Shown: positions 11,901-23,150, numbered from the stretch's first letter. The stretch: DNA of 64,000 bases from Takifugu bimaculatus (GCA_004026145.2 CP034975.1:28020013-28084012); one strand, 5' to 3'. Notes: generated by a model not told the origin, from the sequence alone. Made by a program: numbers and translations.

Positions 11901-14900
11901 CGACCCGACCCCGGATAAGCGGTAGAGGATGGATGGATGGATTGGCTCAAAGTGTTTACTGGAACCAGGAGCCTGCCAAGCAACAGTGGCAGGATATATG
12001 CTGCCTTTTAAAAGGCAGAAACCTTGAGTAGGACCAGGCCCATATCGGGGGGGACCCTCCTGCTGATGGGCGGCCGACAATATAATCTTTGTCCTATATG
12101 CACAGTTAGATTTACAGGGCAAGTTTCTTAAGCCTACATGTTGTCTTGCACTCTCTTGGGGAAATCCACGTCTCATTTTCACCAAACACAAACACGTCAA
12201 AAAGAGGATTTCCAGGCAGAAGGCTAATTGTGGGTGTGTGTAGGCTGGCTGGGGGAACTGAACAAACATCAGCACTCTGTGATTCATGCCGCACAACAGA
12301 ACAGCAACTTCTCAACACCGCCTACTCTTTTCTTCCAGCTAATGGAGGGGCCAGAGTACAATTTTTTTTCCCGTCACATTTTCTCCCTCCGTAAGAGGCA
12401 TCAGTGTTCTTTAAAAAAAAACAGAACTGTTTTTTTTATTTTTATTTTTTTCAGGAATTGTGTTTTCAGTCCAGAAATTGCATTTCCAGGATGTATCCCA
12501 AGCCCACTCAGCCAGCTTTTTGTTAAAGCTTGGCAGTTGGATTGCGTCTCTAAAGTCCACTTGTAATCTGTTGCCGTTTTGATCAGAGTCCAGGTTATCT
12601 CCAAGCTCTAATAAACAGGACAAAAATAAGCATGTGTTCCTAGGTCTGCAGCCAGACTGGATTAGGAAGGCTCCTCCGGGCACTTAAACTGTGCTGATTT
12701 ATTGTCTTGAGTATTTCTGTTGTCTGAAACAGATGGGGGACCTGTTGTGGCTACCCTGAGGCCAGAGCGATTGGATTCCTCTGCATCCTCTGTGTCTTTT
12801 GGGTGCAATCACAACAGAATTTAGGAGTGTCTCAGATAACTCTTTATGTCAGTCGCTGATGTGTTAAGTTCAACCCAGGACAATTACATTTAAATTACAT
12901 TTACAATTTCATTGGCAGGCCTGTCCTGTGTGCATACTTTATAACAAGTTTTCCAGTTAAGTCATGTGAGAAGTAACTCAACTACCAAGGAAACAAGCTG
13001 TTCTCAGCGATACCAACATGCAGGAGTATATTTTAAAAGTGTAGTCTACAGAGAGCACATACCCAGCAGCTTTTGCCTTTACCTAGTTTATTTAGATGAT
13101 CGAACCTCCGGATTAAACTTGAAGTACTTGGTTGCTTTACCTGCTAAACCCATTATCTCCTGCCCAGTTCTGCATGCACATACTGGCTATAGAGACTGCT
13201 TATTTTGAACATAATGGTTAAAAAAGACATAGATTATAGAGCCAGAAACGTTGTCTTATGCTGTATCTGTGCATTGCTCAGCCTTTTGCTCTGGTCGTGC
13301 AGGCCGATTGGACTATAAATGAGTCTTTGGAATCAGCGGCGCTCCGCCTCAGTCTTGGCCTCACAGCAACATAAGCAGAACAATAGCTTCACCAAAACGT
13401 ATTCCTCTGAATTGATAGGACCTGCAGTCCTGTCAAAGACCTCAACCACAACCGACAGATGACCTGCAGCAATGTTAAGGAGACACGGGACTGAGAGGTC
13501 TCAGCTGGAACCTTGCAACACGCTTATTAGCTGTATTGCTTTTGAAGATGACGGCACCTCTATGCGCCAAACTTCTCAAAGAAAAGTAATAAGTGAGCTG
13601 GAGCAAGAGTGAAAATTCATAAACTACAGGCTTAAAACTATAACCGAAGCGTATTTCCCTGCGCTGTGCCCACCGGCAACATCCATCACAGCTGGAAAGG
13701 ATTCAGAAATTCAAGGACACCTCAGCGGGGCGGGATACCTTTTTCTGCCACAGAGGATTTTGTTCGTGACACGTCTGAAGGACACTCGTGTTATTCACAG
13801 CACCGCCCCTGCAAAAATAAGTAGTAAGATCGGGAGGCTCGCTTCTTAGGTTTCAGCGGACTGCAGAGCGTCAGCCCCAGCAGGGGTTTGGAGGAGGTCA
13901 CTCAACGGGTGCCACAGGGAGCTGGAAATTTGAAAATAGGCAGGAGTCAGGCAGCCTCAATTTCCTCAGCTTTTGCAGGATGGACCTCTCACACACGCAC
14001 CCCGGGGCCTGTCATCGGTGCACATCTGAGAGTAGTTAGCCTCACACCTCTTCCAGCAGGGCCAGTCCAGCCTGCACTTACCAGATAATCAGGGCAAATG
14101 GTCTAATCATTTGGTATCGGAATGAAGAAATCCAATGTTAGGAAGCGGCTATAAGGACTCTGCCCAGCTATGCAGGATTTCAAAAACTGGACAAATATGG
14201 AATGTTTTTCTTTAATCAGTGCAGAGCTTTATTTTGACTCTTGTAGAGAAACAAACTTGCTAACATTTAAAGGGCGATGTTGCATCACTATTGATTGAGC
14301 CACTTCTCACGAGAAAGGTCAAAATACATATATGTACTCCAGATTGTGCGAATGCAGTATCTTAACTTTACAGTCTTAATCAAACCTGTGAAAACATTCA
14401 ACAGTTCCAGTATAAACTTAAAAAGCCATCATGACGTGTTCGAGATGGACAGGATGTCTCGTGTACATGATGGGTTGGAAGGTGATGAAAAACACATGTC
14501 GTCGTGGACTTGCTAAGTTTAGACCCAGAGCTTTTCTGGCAGCAAGTGATGTCAGCTGTTTGAACAAAGGCAGATCAGCCTGTCATGTTGAGCTTTGATA
14601 AGTGATGGCAAAGAAAAAAAAGAAAAGAAAACGGGCTAAAATGTCCCTGATCACTTTGAAATTGCAGGAAGCAAGTGTTTTTATCATAATCTCGGCAAAG
14701 GTCTGTAATGAAGTTGGAATGTAGCTGGGAAACGTCAGCGTGGAACTGAGCCAGAGGGAAAGATGAAAGGCATCAGTTCTTTCTTTCCTTTGCTGACAAA
14801 GTCGGGCTGTGACCTCTGATGGCGACGGCAACAAAAGAAAGACACAGAAGACTCGTAGTTTAAGGACGTCTGCAGCGTCCTCCCATTCGGGCGATGGCAC

Positions 14901-17900
14901 AACTGGCTAATTTTGGACGTGAATGGGTTATTTCTAGAGTCCATATTTTGCTTAATTCATGTGTGTTGGCTGGCTTTGAATGCGCCAAAGGAGCGGGCCC
15001 ACTCACTGGGACCACAGCTGGATTAACTGGTCAGCTGCTTTTGTTTATGGAGCTTTTCACTGCCTGAGGTTTTGTATCGTCTGGAAGCATCCAGCACTCA
15101 GGACGTCATAGTTGTCTGTGACTGAAGCATATACTGAAGCCACAACCATAAAAATGGATTGTGAGTACTTTTCACCCATAAATACACCAGTTTTTCCCAT
15201 AGTGTATTTTATTTAATCTATCTAAAGGTTAACTTACATAATGGTTATTTTGGCATGTGCTCATTGTTTAAATGTTTTTTTGAGAGAGAAATTCCTTGAA
15301 GTTCTCAGCTTAATGTCAAACGTCGAGTGCAAAGTAGCAGATCCAGTACCCTGAGGTTCTATTTAAGTTCATCCCTAAGTTAAAATAAAGCTTTGATATA
15401 AATCATTCTCGTGACTGGTAGTCTACTCATAGTCCACACATTTTACTTTTCGCTCGGGTGATAAACATATTTGGGCTTTTATTGGCACCTTTAGAGGAGC
15501 TTTAATATGCATTAGGTTTCATTTTAAAAAAAACACTCAGATTAATTGAGAAAGAAAGGTTTTAAAATAGTTGAATGCCTTTCATGGGTTCCTTTGTTCC
15601 ACCCGTCGCTACAGCGTAAGCTTTTTACTTAAATATCTCATGAATGATGCATTGGCGGCTGCACGAGTCGACTCAGAACTTAGAACTAATTGATGATTGC
15701 TCCCAAACAGATGTTGGCCCTGTTGAAATCATGGTTGATAGCAATTATATGATAAACAGCGGCTAATATGTTAATTGCTGCCATCTGTCAGCAGAGTTAC
15801 AGTAAAATGCTGAACTTCCCCTGTCCCCCCACCCCCCATGGGCCACCACCCTCAGACTGGAGGCAAACCCAACCCCACGTTCTGAAACAGGGTCACCTGC
15901 TTTGCAGAATGCACGCCATTACCTTGCTCAGTTAGCATAACATAATCAACCATTTCTGCGCCTGCCAGCGTGCACACATGGACGCAGTAAACAATGGATG
16001 CCTTATGCACCCCTCTCTCGCTGAACAAGTGGATTTCCTCTTCTTTCCACTGTTTTGGTTTCAGCCTCCCTCAGGAATGTTTTCACCGGGCACATTCCTT
16101 AAACGTGGCTTCAAGATTTCCATGGTGTCTGAGGTTTTTTTGGGCCCGATGTGTTGAATGGCTGTGTCACACAAAGGAAATGGCCATATAAGCGCTCATG
16201 GTCATGGCAGTCTGTCTATAAGAGACATTTATCAAAAAAAAAAAACTTCAGAAGTGCAGGATCACAGACTTGTGACACGCAAAAATGTGTGTATGTGTTT
16301 ATATATGTGTCTGTGTGCACGGCCGAATGTGTCTGTTGGTGATACTCGCCAGGTGGGGGCCCCCGGAGTGCCCTGACAAGAGCCATTAAAGTTTATAAGC
16401 ATGAGGCCCACCTGTCAATCATGCTGACAGGTTGCCCCCATCCAACCCCGCTCGTAAGCGAACCCCAGGAAACCCCAGCGAACCCTGACCCAGCTCAGAG
16501 GGCCGGGCTGGGTCACTCCTGGTAAGGCGAAAGCTTGGTGGCTGCAGTCTGGAGTTGGGGAGAAACATCAGAACATCTGAGAGTACGCATCTGGAATACA
16601 ATCCTGTTAAATGGGTCGGCCATGGCCTACCTCAGCGTGGAGGTCTTCCATTGAAGATGAGTTGCGGTCCCCCCCCCACCACACACACACACACACACGT
16701 GCTGGAGCGTAACTCTTTAATTGGACCCAAAATAGAACTCCAGGAAGGAACTGGTGGATCAAAGATTCTGTCAATTGCAATCACTCGTGAAAATGGATCT
16801 CTGGACACCTGTAGACCGAGAACCAGAGCCTTCATGGCAGCCTGAGACGTGCCGATGTGCCTGAATTAAATCCACAATTTGATGGTAATTACAGGATTCC
16901 AGATCACAGACCAAGCAGGATGCAACAGAGACTTGTTATGATCTGTTAAGAGAATATTGAAGGCATATTTGTAGCTTTAGTTGTGATGGCTCCTGAAATT
17001 CTCTGGGAGTGTGAAACAATACACACTCGTGGGGCAGACTGGGAGTTTTTAACAGAAAATGTGAGCGCAGAACTCGTCCTTGTGGGCCATAAAATCTGGT
17101 CTGGTGTGAATAGGGATTGAGAGAAAGCCAGCACGGCTGTAGTCGGCTAGTGTAGAGATGAACTGGCTACAGCTGGCCTCCATTATAGAGTTAAAAATAG
17201 TCTGTTTGCTGCACCTGTTTGGAGCCGATCGCCGACGGCCCACGTGCGTCCCACAGCCGCGAAAAGATGACGTTAGATGTGATATAACGTTGATGTGCAG
17301 CCGTTCACAAATTCCTGATTTCCTGTTGGTGCACGTGTGCCTCGGACCATCCCTCTGTGCATGAGAGGGTGTCGTGCCACAGAAGGATTGAGGTATCCCT
17401 CAGCCCCTGACCCTCACAGGCCTCCACTTACTATTGGTTTTGACTTAAAGAAAACTTCCCGCTTTAGGGAAGCGAGGCCGTTCTTTTTCCTTTTCTTTAC
17501 GTGTCTATTCAGTCAGTCCTTCCTTCTACTGGGATTCCGTGTCGCCTGTGCTAGAATGTAAAATTGAGTGGGACTGTTTGACAAAATGGGATGAGAAAGT
17601 GCTGTATGTACAGTTGGCCAAAGGGGAAATTGGATCATTCCGGGTTGGGAGGGCACATTAGGGAATACGCTCGTTTCCTCTGAATTGCGGCTCAGAGAGT
17701 TTCATAAGTTTAGCTACATTCCCCGAAGTGATTGCGTGTGTGTGCCGATGGGCCGTACACGTCGGAGTGTGAATCGGATGTGCGTGGGACATCTGCGTCC
17801 ACTACTACACGTCTAGGGCGGGGGACACGGCACAAGGAAGCCATTGTAGTTTGTGTTAAAGAGTAGCAAAGCTGTCGGTGAGTGGGAGGAGGTTTGCATC

Positions 17901-18479
17901 CGCGGGGCTCTTTTCTATTGTGTCAACAGTTCAAACTTGTTCTCCACCTCATGGAGTGATTCAGTGCTGGGCTGGGGTCCACGCTGGAAAAGTGATCCCT
18001 TAAAACCAGGAGCTGACTGCATGTGCTGGAGGGAGGAATCCCCCATGTGTCGGTACAACGGAATACTTTAGGAACTGGCCCTGTTTTGCTTATAGTATGG
18101 AGTGCATTCTAAAGACTTAGTTTCCTTTAGATTACATAAATATCTGGAAAAATCTGGTGCTGTTTTACATTCCTCAGCCACCAATCTAGAAATTATGTTG
18201 ATTAGAGGCAAAAGTACTGTGCATCAAATCTAGTTAAATCTTTTAGATGGGTGGGAAATGCAGCTAGATGTGGAATGTGACATAAATTGTAAAAAAGTTT
18301 CCTTTTTGTTTATTTGTAGTTGGAGCCAATCCCCGACAAGCTGATGCAGCAGCGGCCGAATGCTAACGCCGTCCGCTCCATGGAGAAAGTTCTCGAAGCT
18401 CACGGTGAGTGAACAGGACGGGGGGGTGACAACAGGTCTGACTGTAACACAGGTTATTGCTGGTAACGCTCCCGCTCCC

Positions 18480-18576
<97 letters not shown>

Positions 18577-18894
18577 ATGGTTTCCCTCTCTTGTGGCTTA
18601 CAGGTAAATACTGGTGCTCGCTGCAGCGCTCCGCCTCCACGCTCGGTTGCTCCCTGAGCGAAGCGCTTCAGCGCGACACAGAAGAAGCGGAAACCGTCTC
18701 TGCTATGGCCTCATTGTCTGTTGCCAACAAGCACATGGGAAAAAGGTAAGGACTGCCTTAAAATGGCGATATTTCACGACAGATTCCTGTCTTATTTTTA
18801 GATTATCAGTAAAATGAGACATGCCCAAGAGCGTTCATGATGTTCACTCTCCCTCAGATCCGAGGAGGAACCGATGGAAGAAGAAACATCCTGA
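2960..18894 (+). CDS. hdac4: Histone deacetylase 4 (class IIa), C-terminal 10 exons; gene partial at the left edge
   Basis: Class IIa HDACs are signal-regulated nuclear-cytoplasmic corepressors that bind MEF2 and recruit the HDAC3-NCoR/SMRT complex; their own deacetylase activity is weak. Coding exons are 2960-3067, 4026-4082, 4168-4255, 4825-4944, 5025-5122, 9818-9936, 10366-10499, 18320-18404, 18604-18745 and 18858-18894, all with AG acceptors and GT donors. They encode about 328 residues, matching roughly residues 757-1084 of human HDAC4. Visible motifs are RPPGHHAEES, DVHHGNGTQQ, the GFDA zinc-ligand Asp, LEGGHDL (His where class I enzymes have Tyr) and a C-terminal export signal EEAETVSAMASLSV. 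HDAC4 rather than HDAC5 or HDAC9 is supported by MAFTGG, GYLTRQLMGLAGGR, NANAVRSMEKV and the EEEPMEEE tail, and by TWIST2 next door. Introns of 4.7 and 7.8 kb separate the later exons. The second exon is 1 nt too long for the frame (see its entry). The upstream exons are not in the window. Confidence 0.96.
3937..3955. repeat. (GT)n microsatellite
   Basis: A short GT run in the 958-bp HDAC4 intron, about 70 bp before the exon at 4026. Confidence 0.9.
4026..4082 (+). CDS. hdac4: HDAC4 exon with active-site HH motif; contains an apparent 1-nt insertion
   Basis: The exon encodes NGFAVVRPPGHHAEES, including the two active-site histidines. It follows GACAG and ends before GTGAGT. It measures 57 nt, but the next exon (88 nt) must be entered two bases into a codon to read xxG-GGG-TTC-TGT (MGFCYF). 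Dropping one base between about 4073 and 4079 gives ES(A/S)PMGF, which matches the family ESTPMGF. As written, translation shifts frame after residue 16 of the exon and meets a TGA in the DVHHGNG exon. Confidence 0.9.
4168..4255 (+). CDS. hdac4: HDAC4 exon (GFCYFNSVAIAAKLLQQRL...VDW)
   Basis: This 88-nt exon starts after CTTGCAG with one base that completes a codon, and ends at TGG before GTGAGT. It encodes GFCYFNSVAIAAKLLQQRL followed by SVRKILIVDW. It supplies the hydrophobic strand leading to the zinc-binding loop. Confidence 0.94.
4825..4944 (+). CDS. hdac4: HDAC4 exon with zinc-ligand DVH motif
   Basis: This 120-nt exon, phase 0 at both ends, encodes DVHHGNGTQQAFYADPG and on to GSGAPDE. 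The Asp (4825-4827) and His (4831-4833) of DVH are zinc ligands, equivalent to human HDAC4 D840 and H842. It starts after CCTGCAG and ends GAG|GTGGAG, a donor weaker than the consensus. Confidence 0.95.
5025..5122 (+). CDS. hdac4: HDAC4 exon (VGSGAGVGFNVNMAFTGG...)
   Basis: This 98-nt exon follows TTGTAG and ends AG|GTGAGA. It encodes VGSGAGVGFNVNMAFTGG and LEPPMGDVEYLAAFR. NMAFTGG is the HDAC4 version; HDAC5 and HDAC9 have AWTGG at this place. The intron before it is only 80 bp. Confidence 0.95.
5680..5780 (+). repeat. Degenerate interspersed-repeat tail
   Basis: GTGATGGACTGGGGACCTGT followed by a decayed AAAATGGATGCATGGA end resembles the common fish repeat 3' tail with GATGGACTGGCGACCTGTCC and a GGATGGAT end. 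The match is from memory and is short. Confidence 0.3.
5874..5947. repeat. (CA)n microsatellite, imperfect
   Basis: About 74 bp of CA repeat with single-base interruptions. Translated frames of THTHTH or VCVCV type across it are not genes. Confidence 0.95.
9818..9936 (+). CDS. hdac4: HDAC4 exon with third zinc ligand (GFDA)
   Basis: This 119-nt exon follows CTGCAG and ends T|GTAAGT. It encodes RTVVMPIANEFAPDVVLVSS, then GFDAVDGHASPLGGYKLTAK. The Asp of GFDA is the third zinc ligand, equivalent to human HDAC4 D934. Confidence 0.95.
10366..10499 (+). CDS. hdac4: HDAC4 exon with class IIa His signature (LEGGHDL)
   Basis: This 134-nt exon follows CCAG and ends GAG|GTAAGT. It encodes CFGYLTRQLMGLAGGR, then VVLALEGGHDLTAICDASE and ACVSALLGNE. 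His in LEGGHDL replaces the catalytic Tyr of class I enzymes and explains the low intrinsic activity of class IIa HDACs. Confidence 0.96.
11165..11942 (+). mobile_element. 5'-truncated non-LTR retrotransposon (LINE) 3' end, decayed
   Basis: 11169-11510 encodes reverse transcriptase blocks, with GLRQGCPLSPILFIIFMD and the catalytic motif LLFADDVVLLAS (FADD at 11340-11351). Downstream, 11520-11918 carries the typical C-terminal pieces (a MSFLRRVAG-like block, then PGRPRTRWRDYVSRLVWERL) and ends GGATAAGCGGTAGAGGATGG with GGAT tail repeats. In-frame stops and an apparent loss of about 240 bp between the RT and C-terminal blocks show it is dead. It has the same orientation as HDAC4. The clade (L2/CR1/Rex-like) is not assigned. 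Confidence 0.85.
11945..12085 (+). repeat. Dispersed fish repeat, copy 1
   Basis: This segment includes AGCAACAGTGGCAGG, AGAAACCTTGAGTAGGACCA and a GGGGGACCCTCCTGCTG block. The reverse complement of 55290-55440 carries the same blocks in the same order, so these are two copies of one interspersed repeat. It directly follows the LINE tail. Confidence 0.7.
18320..18404 (+). CDS. hdac4: HDAC4 exon (LEPIPDKLMQQRPNANAV...)
   Basis: This 85-nt exon follows TTTGTAG and ends CACG|GTGAGT. It encodes LEPIPDKLMQQRPNANAV, then RSMEKVLEAH. It follows a 7.8-kb intron and precedes a 199-bp intron that is more than half hexanucleotide repeat. Confidence 0.93.
18468..18576. repeat. (GCTCCT)n hexanucleotide repeat in a short HDAC4 intron
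   Basis: About 18 copies of GCTCCT (first copies GCTCCC) fill more than half of the 199-bp intron 18405-18603 and stop 27 bp before the acceptor. Open frames across it on either strand (Ala-Pro, Leu or Gly-Ala runs) are repeat artefacts. Confidence 0.95.
18604..18745 (+). CDS. hdac4: HDAC4 exon with C-terminal nuclear export signal
   Basis: This 142-nt exon starts after TTACAG (GKYWCSLQRSAS) and ends AAAAG|GTAAGG. EEAETVSAMASLSV matches the nuclear export signal near the human HDAC4 C terminus, so the 14-3-3/CRM1-dependent shuttling mode is probably retained. Confidence 0.93.
18858..18894 (+). CDS. hdac4: HDAC4 last coding exon and stop
   Basis: After CCCTCAG, the sequence completes an Arg codon and encodes SEEEPMEEETS followed by TGA at 18892-18894. 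The acidic EEEPMEEE tail matches human HDAC4, which ends DEEPMEEEPPL. Confidence 0.93.
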
Positions 18895-19620
18895 GATTTG
18901 GACCCACTGGGAGGCTCTGGCAGCATCCTCCTCCAGTCTGTGTCATAAACGCCGGTTCTGTGTCTCAGTCCTGCCACCCCAGGATGCCACACTGGTGTGG
19001 GAGTGGACCAGCGGCGCCTGTGGTGTTAAACAGAACTCTGATTATGACCGTTGGATTCACCAATCAGCCTAAATGTGTCGTACTCGCTTCAGCGCCTCCG
19101 GTGTGAGAGGACCAGTTCATCCACCGGACGGTGACACATCAGAGCGCTGGTGGATTTAAACACTAGACGAGCTCTATTAACCGTACACGTAATCCTGCAG
19201 CCGTCTCCTCCTGAACGTCTCTTCTAGCTTTGCTTCATCCTCGTCGTTTCTTGGATCATTCCTTCCCGCGCTTTTAGGAGAACCAGATGAGAGGGTGACT
19301 TTCTAACAGTGATTTCGATATAGACCGTGAGTCCGTGCCTTTTTTTGTTTTTATAAAAGCATGTGGATTTTTCCGTTTCTGACAGAAAGCGCTTTGCCTT
19401 AAACATGTTCGAAAACATGGCCTCTTCACCCCCAACAACTTCTCTCTTCTGCCTCGGCGGCCCACGCCTGCGTGTTGGCAGCATGTTTACCTGTCATCCA
19501 AGCAGCCTAATGTCTCTTCCTGTGCCTCTACCCTCCGATTTAAAGGTTGTCCTCAAACGTGTGATGCTTGTTCACTCTTAACTACAATTATTTGGACACA
19601 GATTCTCACACTGAGGGATG

Positions 19621-19651
<31 letters not shown>

Positions 19652-22600
19652 GCTTTTTTCAATATGTTATAATGTCTGGTCAAAATCTGTTGTTGGTACA
19701 GTCAGAAGAACACTGTAAAATTATGGGAACAGATCGAACGATTGCAAAATATTTGGACACCCCCCTTGCGGGGAACTTACACAGAAAAAACATAGAAAAC
19801 AGAAACTAGCAACACAATTTTCTTTTTTTTAATTTGGTGCCAAAAGTGAAAGTGTTGTTTTCTGCTCCGTCATCTGTTGTCACAACGCCAGTTTCAGCGC
19901 CGTCTGTTTGCTGTAATCAATGAGAGGGTTTTCCAGTGCCCGTTGTACTTTGTACTTTATTTTCTGGTCGACCAGCAGGCCAGTTTTGCACCTACTGAGC
20001 CAAATTTTCTGCAACCTGGCAGCACTCGATTCCTTAAAAAGCAGAAAACGTTCAACATTACTGGAGCCTTCACAGATACGCAGGTTGGCCATGATCGCGT
20101 ATGCAATAACGTACCTCTGTAGTACCGTTACAGGTGCTGAACTCTTTAGCACCTGTCTTCTATTCTTCTTTCTTATATTCCAGTTGTGTAACTGACTGGT
20201 TGCCAGGTAACCTCATTAACTGTCAGAAGTTATATGAACTGCTACGGCCTCTCATTGCTGCTTCCCAGCCTCTTAAAACACATTTTCGGCATCAAATTTA
20301 AAAATTTAGCTTTCAGTTTTCATTAAATAAAATAATTGTAGATCAGCTGATAATTGTTGGTTGTTACTGATTGACAAACCATCACACTCTGTTTACATTG
20401 GATGTAAAACCAGTCAGCCTAAATAGTCACAGCCTTATCACTGTATTTACCATAACAAGGGACAGAGAGGAGGTTAATCTCATTAGGGCCAATTTGTTGG
20501 ATCGGCCCTCTCTTTAGGGGCCGGGTTGTAAAAACGGCTCCACCACCTGGGATTTTCTAGTGCCGCACAGACTCCCAGCAGCTGCTTTACCGTGTTTAGC
20601 CCCTTGTTAAGCACATCTGCTGCACAAATGTCAGTTGGTAAGAGGCAGGTGTGCACATCTGGTGGAGCACCAGCTGTTCTTTATAAATTTGCAATGACAC
20701 ATCTTTTTCTCCTCGTGATTTGTTCTCCTCTCCCCGCCAGTTGACGAATCTCTGAAGGGCAAGGAGTGATTATTAATTTTGATTTTAATTGATGAAGACG
20801 CTCTACAAACACTGTCGTATTAAAGTAAAGAAACAACTCTTGTGGCTGTCACCATGTAGCGCTACCAGCCAGACTGCACGAAGCCACTGTGGTAAAAATC
20901 GGATCTTTCTTTCTAGTATCTTTCTTCACAAACTTTTGCTACAGCGATCCCTCCACCTCATGTCTGGAGTGGTCAGGGACGCCTTCGTGTCATTTTTGGA
21001 TTCACATTTGACGAGTCTGATCAATATTATCAGTGACCAGGAGGCACAGTGCTGTGGCATTTACTGTCCATAGGAAAACTGACCTCCTGCGTATTCCTGC
21101 TGTTGCTTCTCTTCATTCCTCCTCACCTGCGTCTCCGATGGCGATCCTCATTTGTACCTTTGTTTTCTTGTTTTCTCTGGTACATTGTACAGCTGACATA
21201 TTTCACCTTGAGTGAAGTTTCAAATTTGACTTGTTGTTACATGAGCATGTTCTCTGGGGGGGAGGTGAATGTTTGTACATTGTAAAATGATGAACAATTG
21301 TGTATTTACTGTTTGTTTATAGTAGATTTATATATGAAAAGAAATGAGTATATTCTATAAATCTATACAGATTGAAACATTATGACCGTATTTCTTACGC
21401 TGATGTTGAAAATGTTAACGAGCACCATGTACTGTCCTTTGTTACAGACGCTTACGTGTTCAGTGGCTTTTTACTGGTTGTCTTTTCTAACTCGGCACTG
21501 ATGACTAGTTTTTGCTTGTTTTCATTCCATCGTTGTCCTCTCGGCCGGCGATTTTCTTGCGGATGTTTCCGCCGTTCCACATCTGCCTTCTGAGTGTCAG
21601 AATGGAGAAACACACCCGCTGGATGGTAGTTTTAAAGTCCCGGCGTTTTAAAGAAAAGTGTGACTGAAACTCAAAGATTTTGCACATTTAAAAGTCACCG
21701 TTGAGGTAAATTCCGACATTACCAACTACTCCTAGACTCCTAAATCCTCATATTTGACCTCAACCATATGAACTTCCTTCCTGTACTTTCTAATCTTACA
21801 GTAAGCCAGAATCTGGGGTTTCCTTTTGACCCACCTTACAAACCCCAGCAATCATTCACTTTTTTGTACAAACATAATTACGAGGAATCATTTCTACTGA
21901 TGATTTTATTGTAATCTAGTGCATTTTTTGTAGCTCAACTGAATGTATCCCACCTCTACTGAAGTTACACTGATGCTTATGTTGCCGACCAGTTGCAGAA
22001 AACTGCTCACACGCACCCACACACACACCCGCAAAAGGTTTTTTATTAGTATCAGTTCACATCATATCAGGCTAATGCATGTAAAAGCCCTGTCCTTTCC
22101 CATTTATATCAGAATTACACAACCATTACCTTTGCTCCTCTATTATTTGTGAAAACTTTAACCAGCCCATCACATCACTGGAAACTCCTGACAGCTGGAC
22201 CTTTCATGGTTTTTAAACACGAACAAAAACTGTCTGCTTGCTTCAATCATCTGTCGTCACCGCTGGCATTAACTCGTGGCCGCACAGAAAAATAATCCCT
22301 GCCACGCTCGGCTGTGGTTTTTGTCAGAACCCTCTTAGTTCAGTCCAGCCAGGTCCAAAACCTCTTTTTCTCTGATTCCTTCTGCATGCCCCTGTACGTC
22401 TGCATGTCCCACCTTCCTGTCGTGTCACACATCGGCACAAGGGCTTGAGCACTGATGACGTTCGTGTATTTCACTGTATTTAAACTGTTTCCTCTCGCGT
22501 TGCTTTGTTTTCTGCTACAGAAGTGTTTTGAGGCCGCGTCCGTGTTGCTCTTTCACCTGTAAAACACGGAAACGTAAAAGCCTGAAGACTTTAAGCGAAT

Positions 22601-23150
22601 TTTTGCCCTCAGTTAGAGGGTAAAATGGCGTCGAGCACTTGTATAAAAACAATATTTTAGAAAAAGAAGCTTTGTAAACTGCAGAAATAGAATGCAACTT
22701 TTTATTTAACCCAGGCAAAATGTGACTATGGTGGACGTCTTGGTGCTTTGTCACATGAATTTTAACAAAGGGCTCAATCCAGATGCCTGATCTTTGCTAT
22801 GGTTGGTCCATCCCACTAAATAAGCCAGTTTTCACTATGACCACTGTGGTTCAAAAACAAACTTCTAGTTTACATGTGTATAAAATGCATCTTCTTTTTT
22901 TATCAGTTATGTTTTTGACTTGTACCACCATTGTTACAGAACTAGTACATTTTTCTGGGGAACCTTTGCTCTAACATTTTGTCTTTGACATCTCGGTATA
23001 AAGTATTGTTTTGGAAAAACTTTATGGTGTCTTTTTTATTATTATCTTTTAACGAGCTGATCCTGGATCCTATTGTGAGCTGCTGGCAGGAGGCGGTGGG
23101 TCATCGTGCGTCTTGCATCACAATAAAAAATGGAATAATAGTGTTTGACT
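18895..23150 (+). other. hdac4: Probable HDAC4 3' untranslated region
   Basis: No other gene is seen from the HDAC4 stop to about 23.15 kb. Base composition becomes T- and A-rich, especially 20800-23150, as in long vertebrate 3'UTRs. AATAAA occurs at 23122-23127, followed by a TG-rich stretch; another AATAAA lies at 23224-23229, and an earlier candidate is near 20325. Mammalian HDAC4 transcripts have 3'UTRs of several kb, so a length near 4.2 kb would fit. The true end cannot be set without transcript data. A (CTTT)n tract lies at 19620-19650. Confidence 0.4.
19620..19650. repeat. (CTTT)n microsatellite
   Basis: A run of CTTT units in the probable HDAC4 3'UTR. Confidence 0.9.

Larger units (their letters stand above)
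10500..18319 (+). other. 7.8-kb HDAC4 intron
   Basis: The largest HDAC4 intron in the window. It holds a LINE 3' fragment (11165-11942) and a dispersed repeat (11945-12085). From 12100 to 18319 no gene or clear mobile element is recognised, only a short CA run at 16680-16699. Confidence 0.6.

Noticed and set aside
11697..12296. 199-codon frame on the - strand
   Set aside because: Runs antisense across the LINE C-terminal block and the dispersed repeat; not a gene.
18230..18749. Open frames encoding Gly-Ala, Ala-Pro or poly-Leu runs
   Set aside because: They are translations of the GCTCCT hexanucleotide in an HDAC4 intron and overlap true HDAC4 exons in other frames.
2960..18894. HDAC9 or HDAC5 instead of HDAC4
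   Set aside because: NMAFTGG, GYLTRQLMGLAGGR and NANAVRSMEKV match HDAC4 rather than the AWTGG and GHLT forms of HDAC5 and HDAC9.
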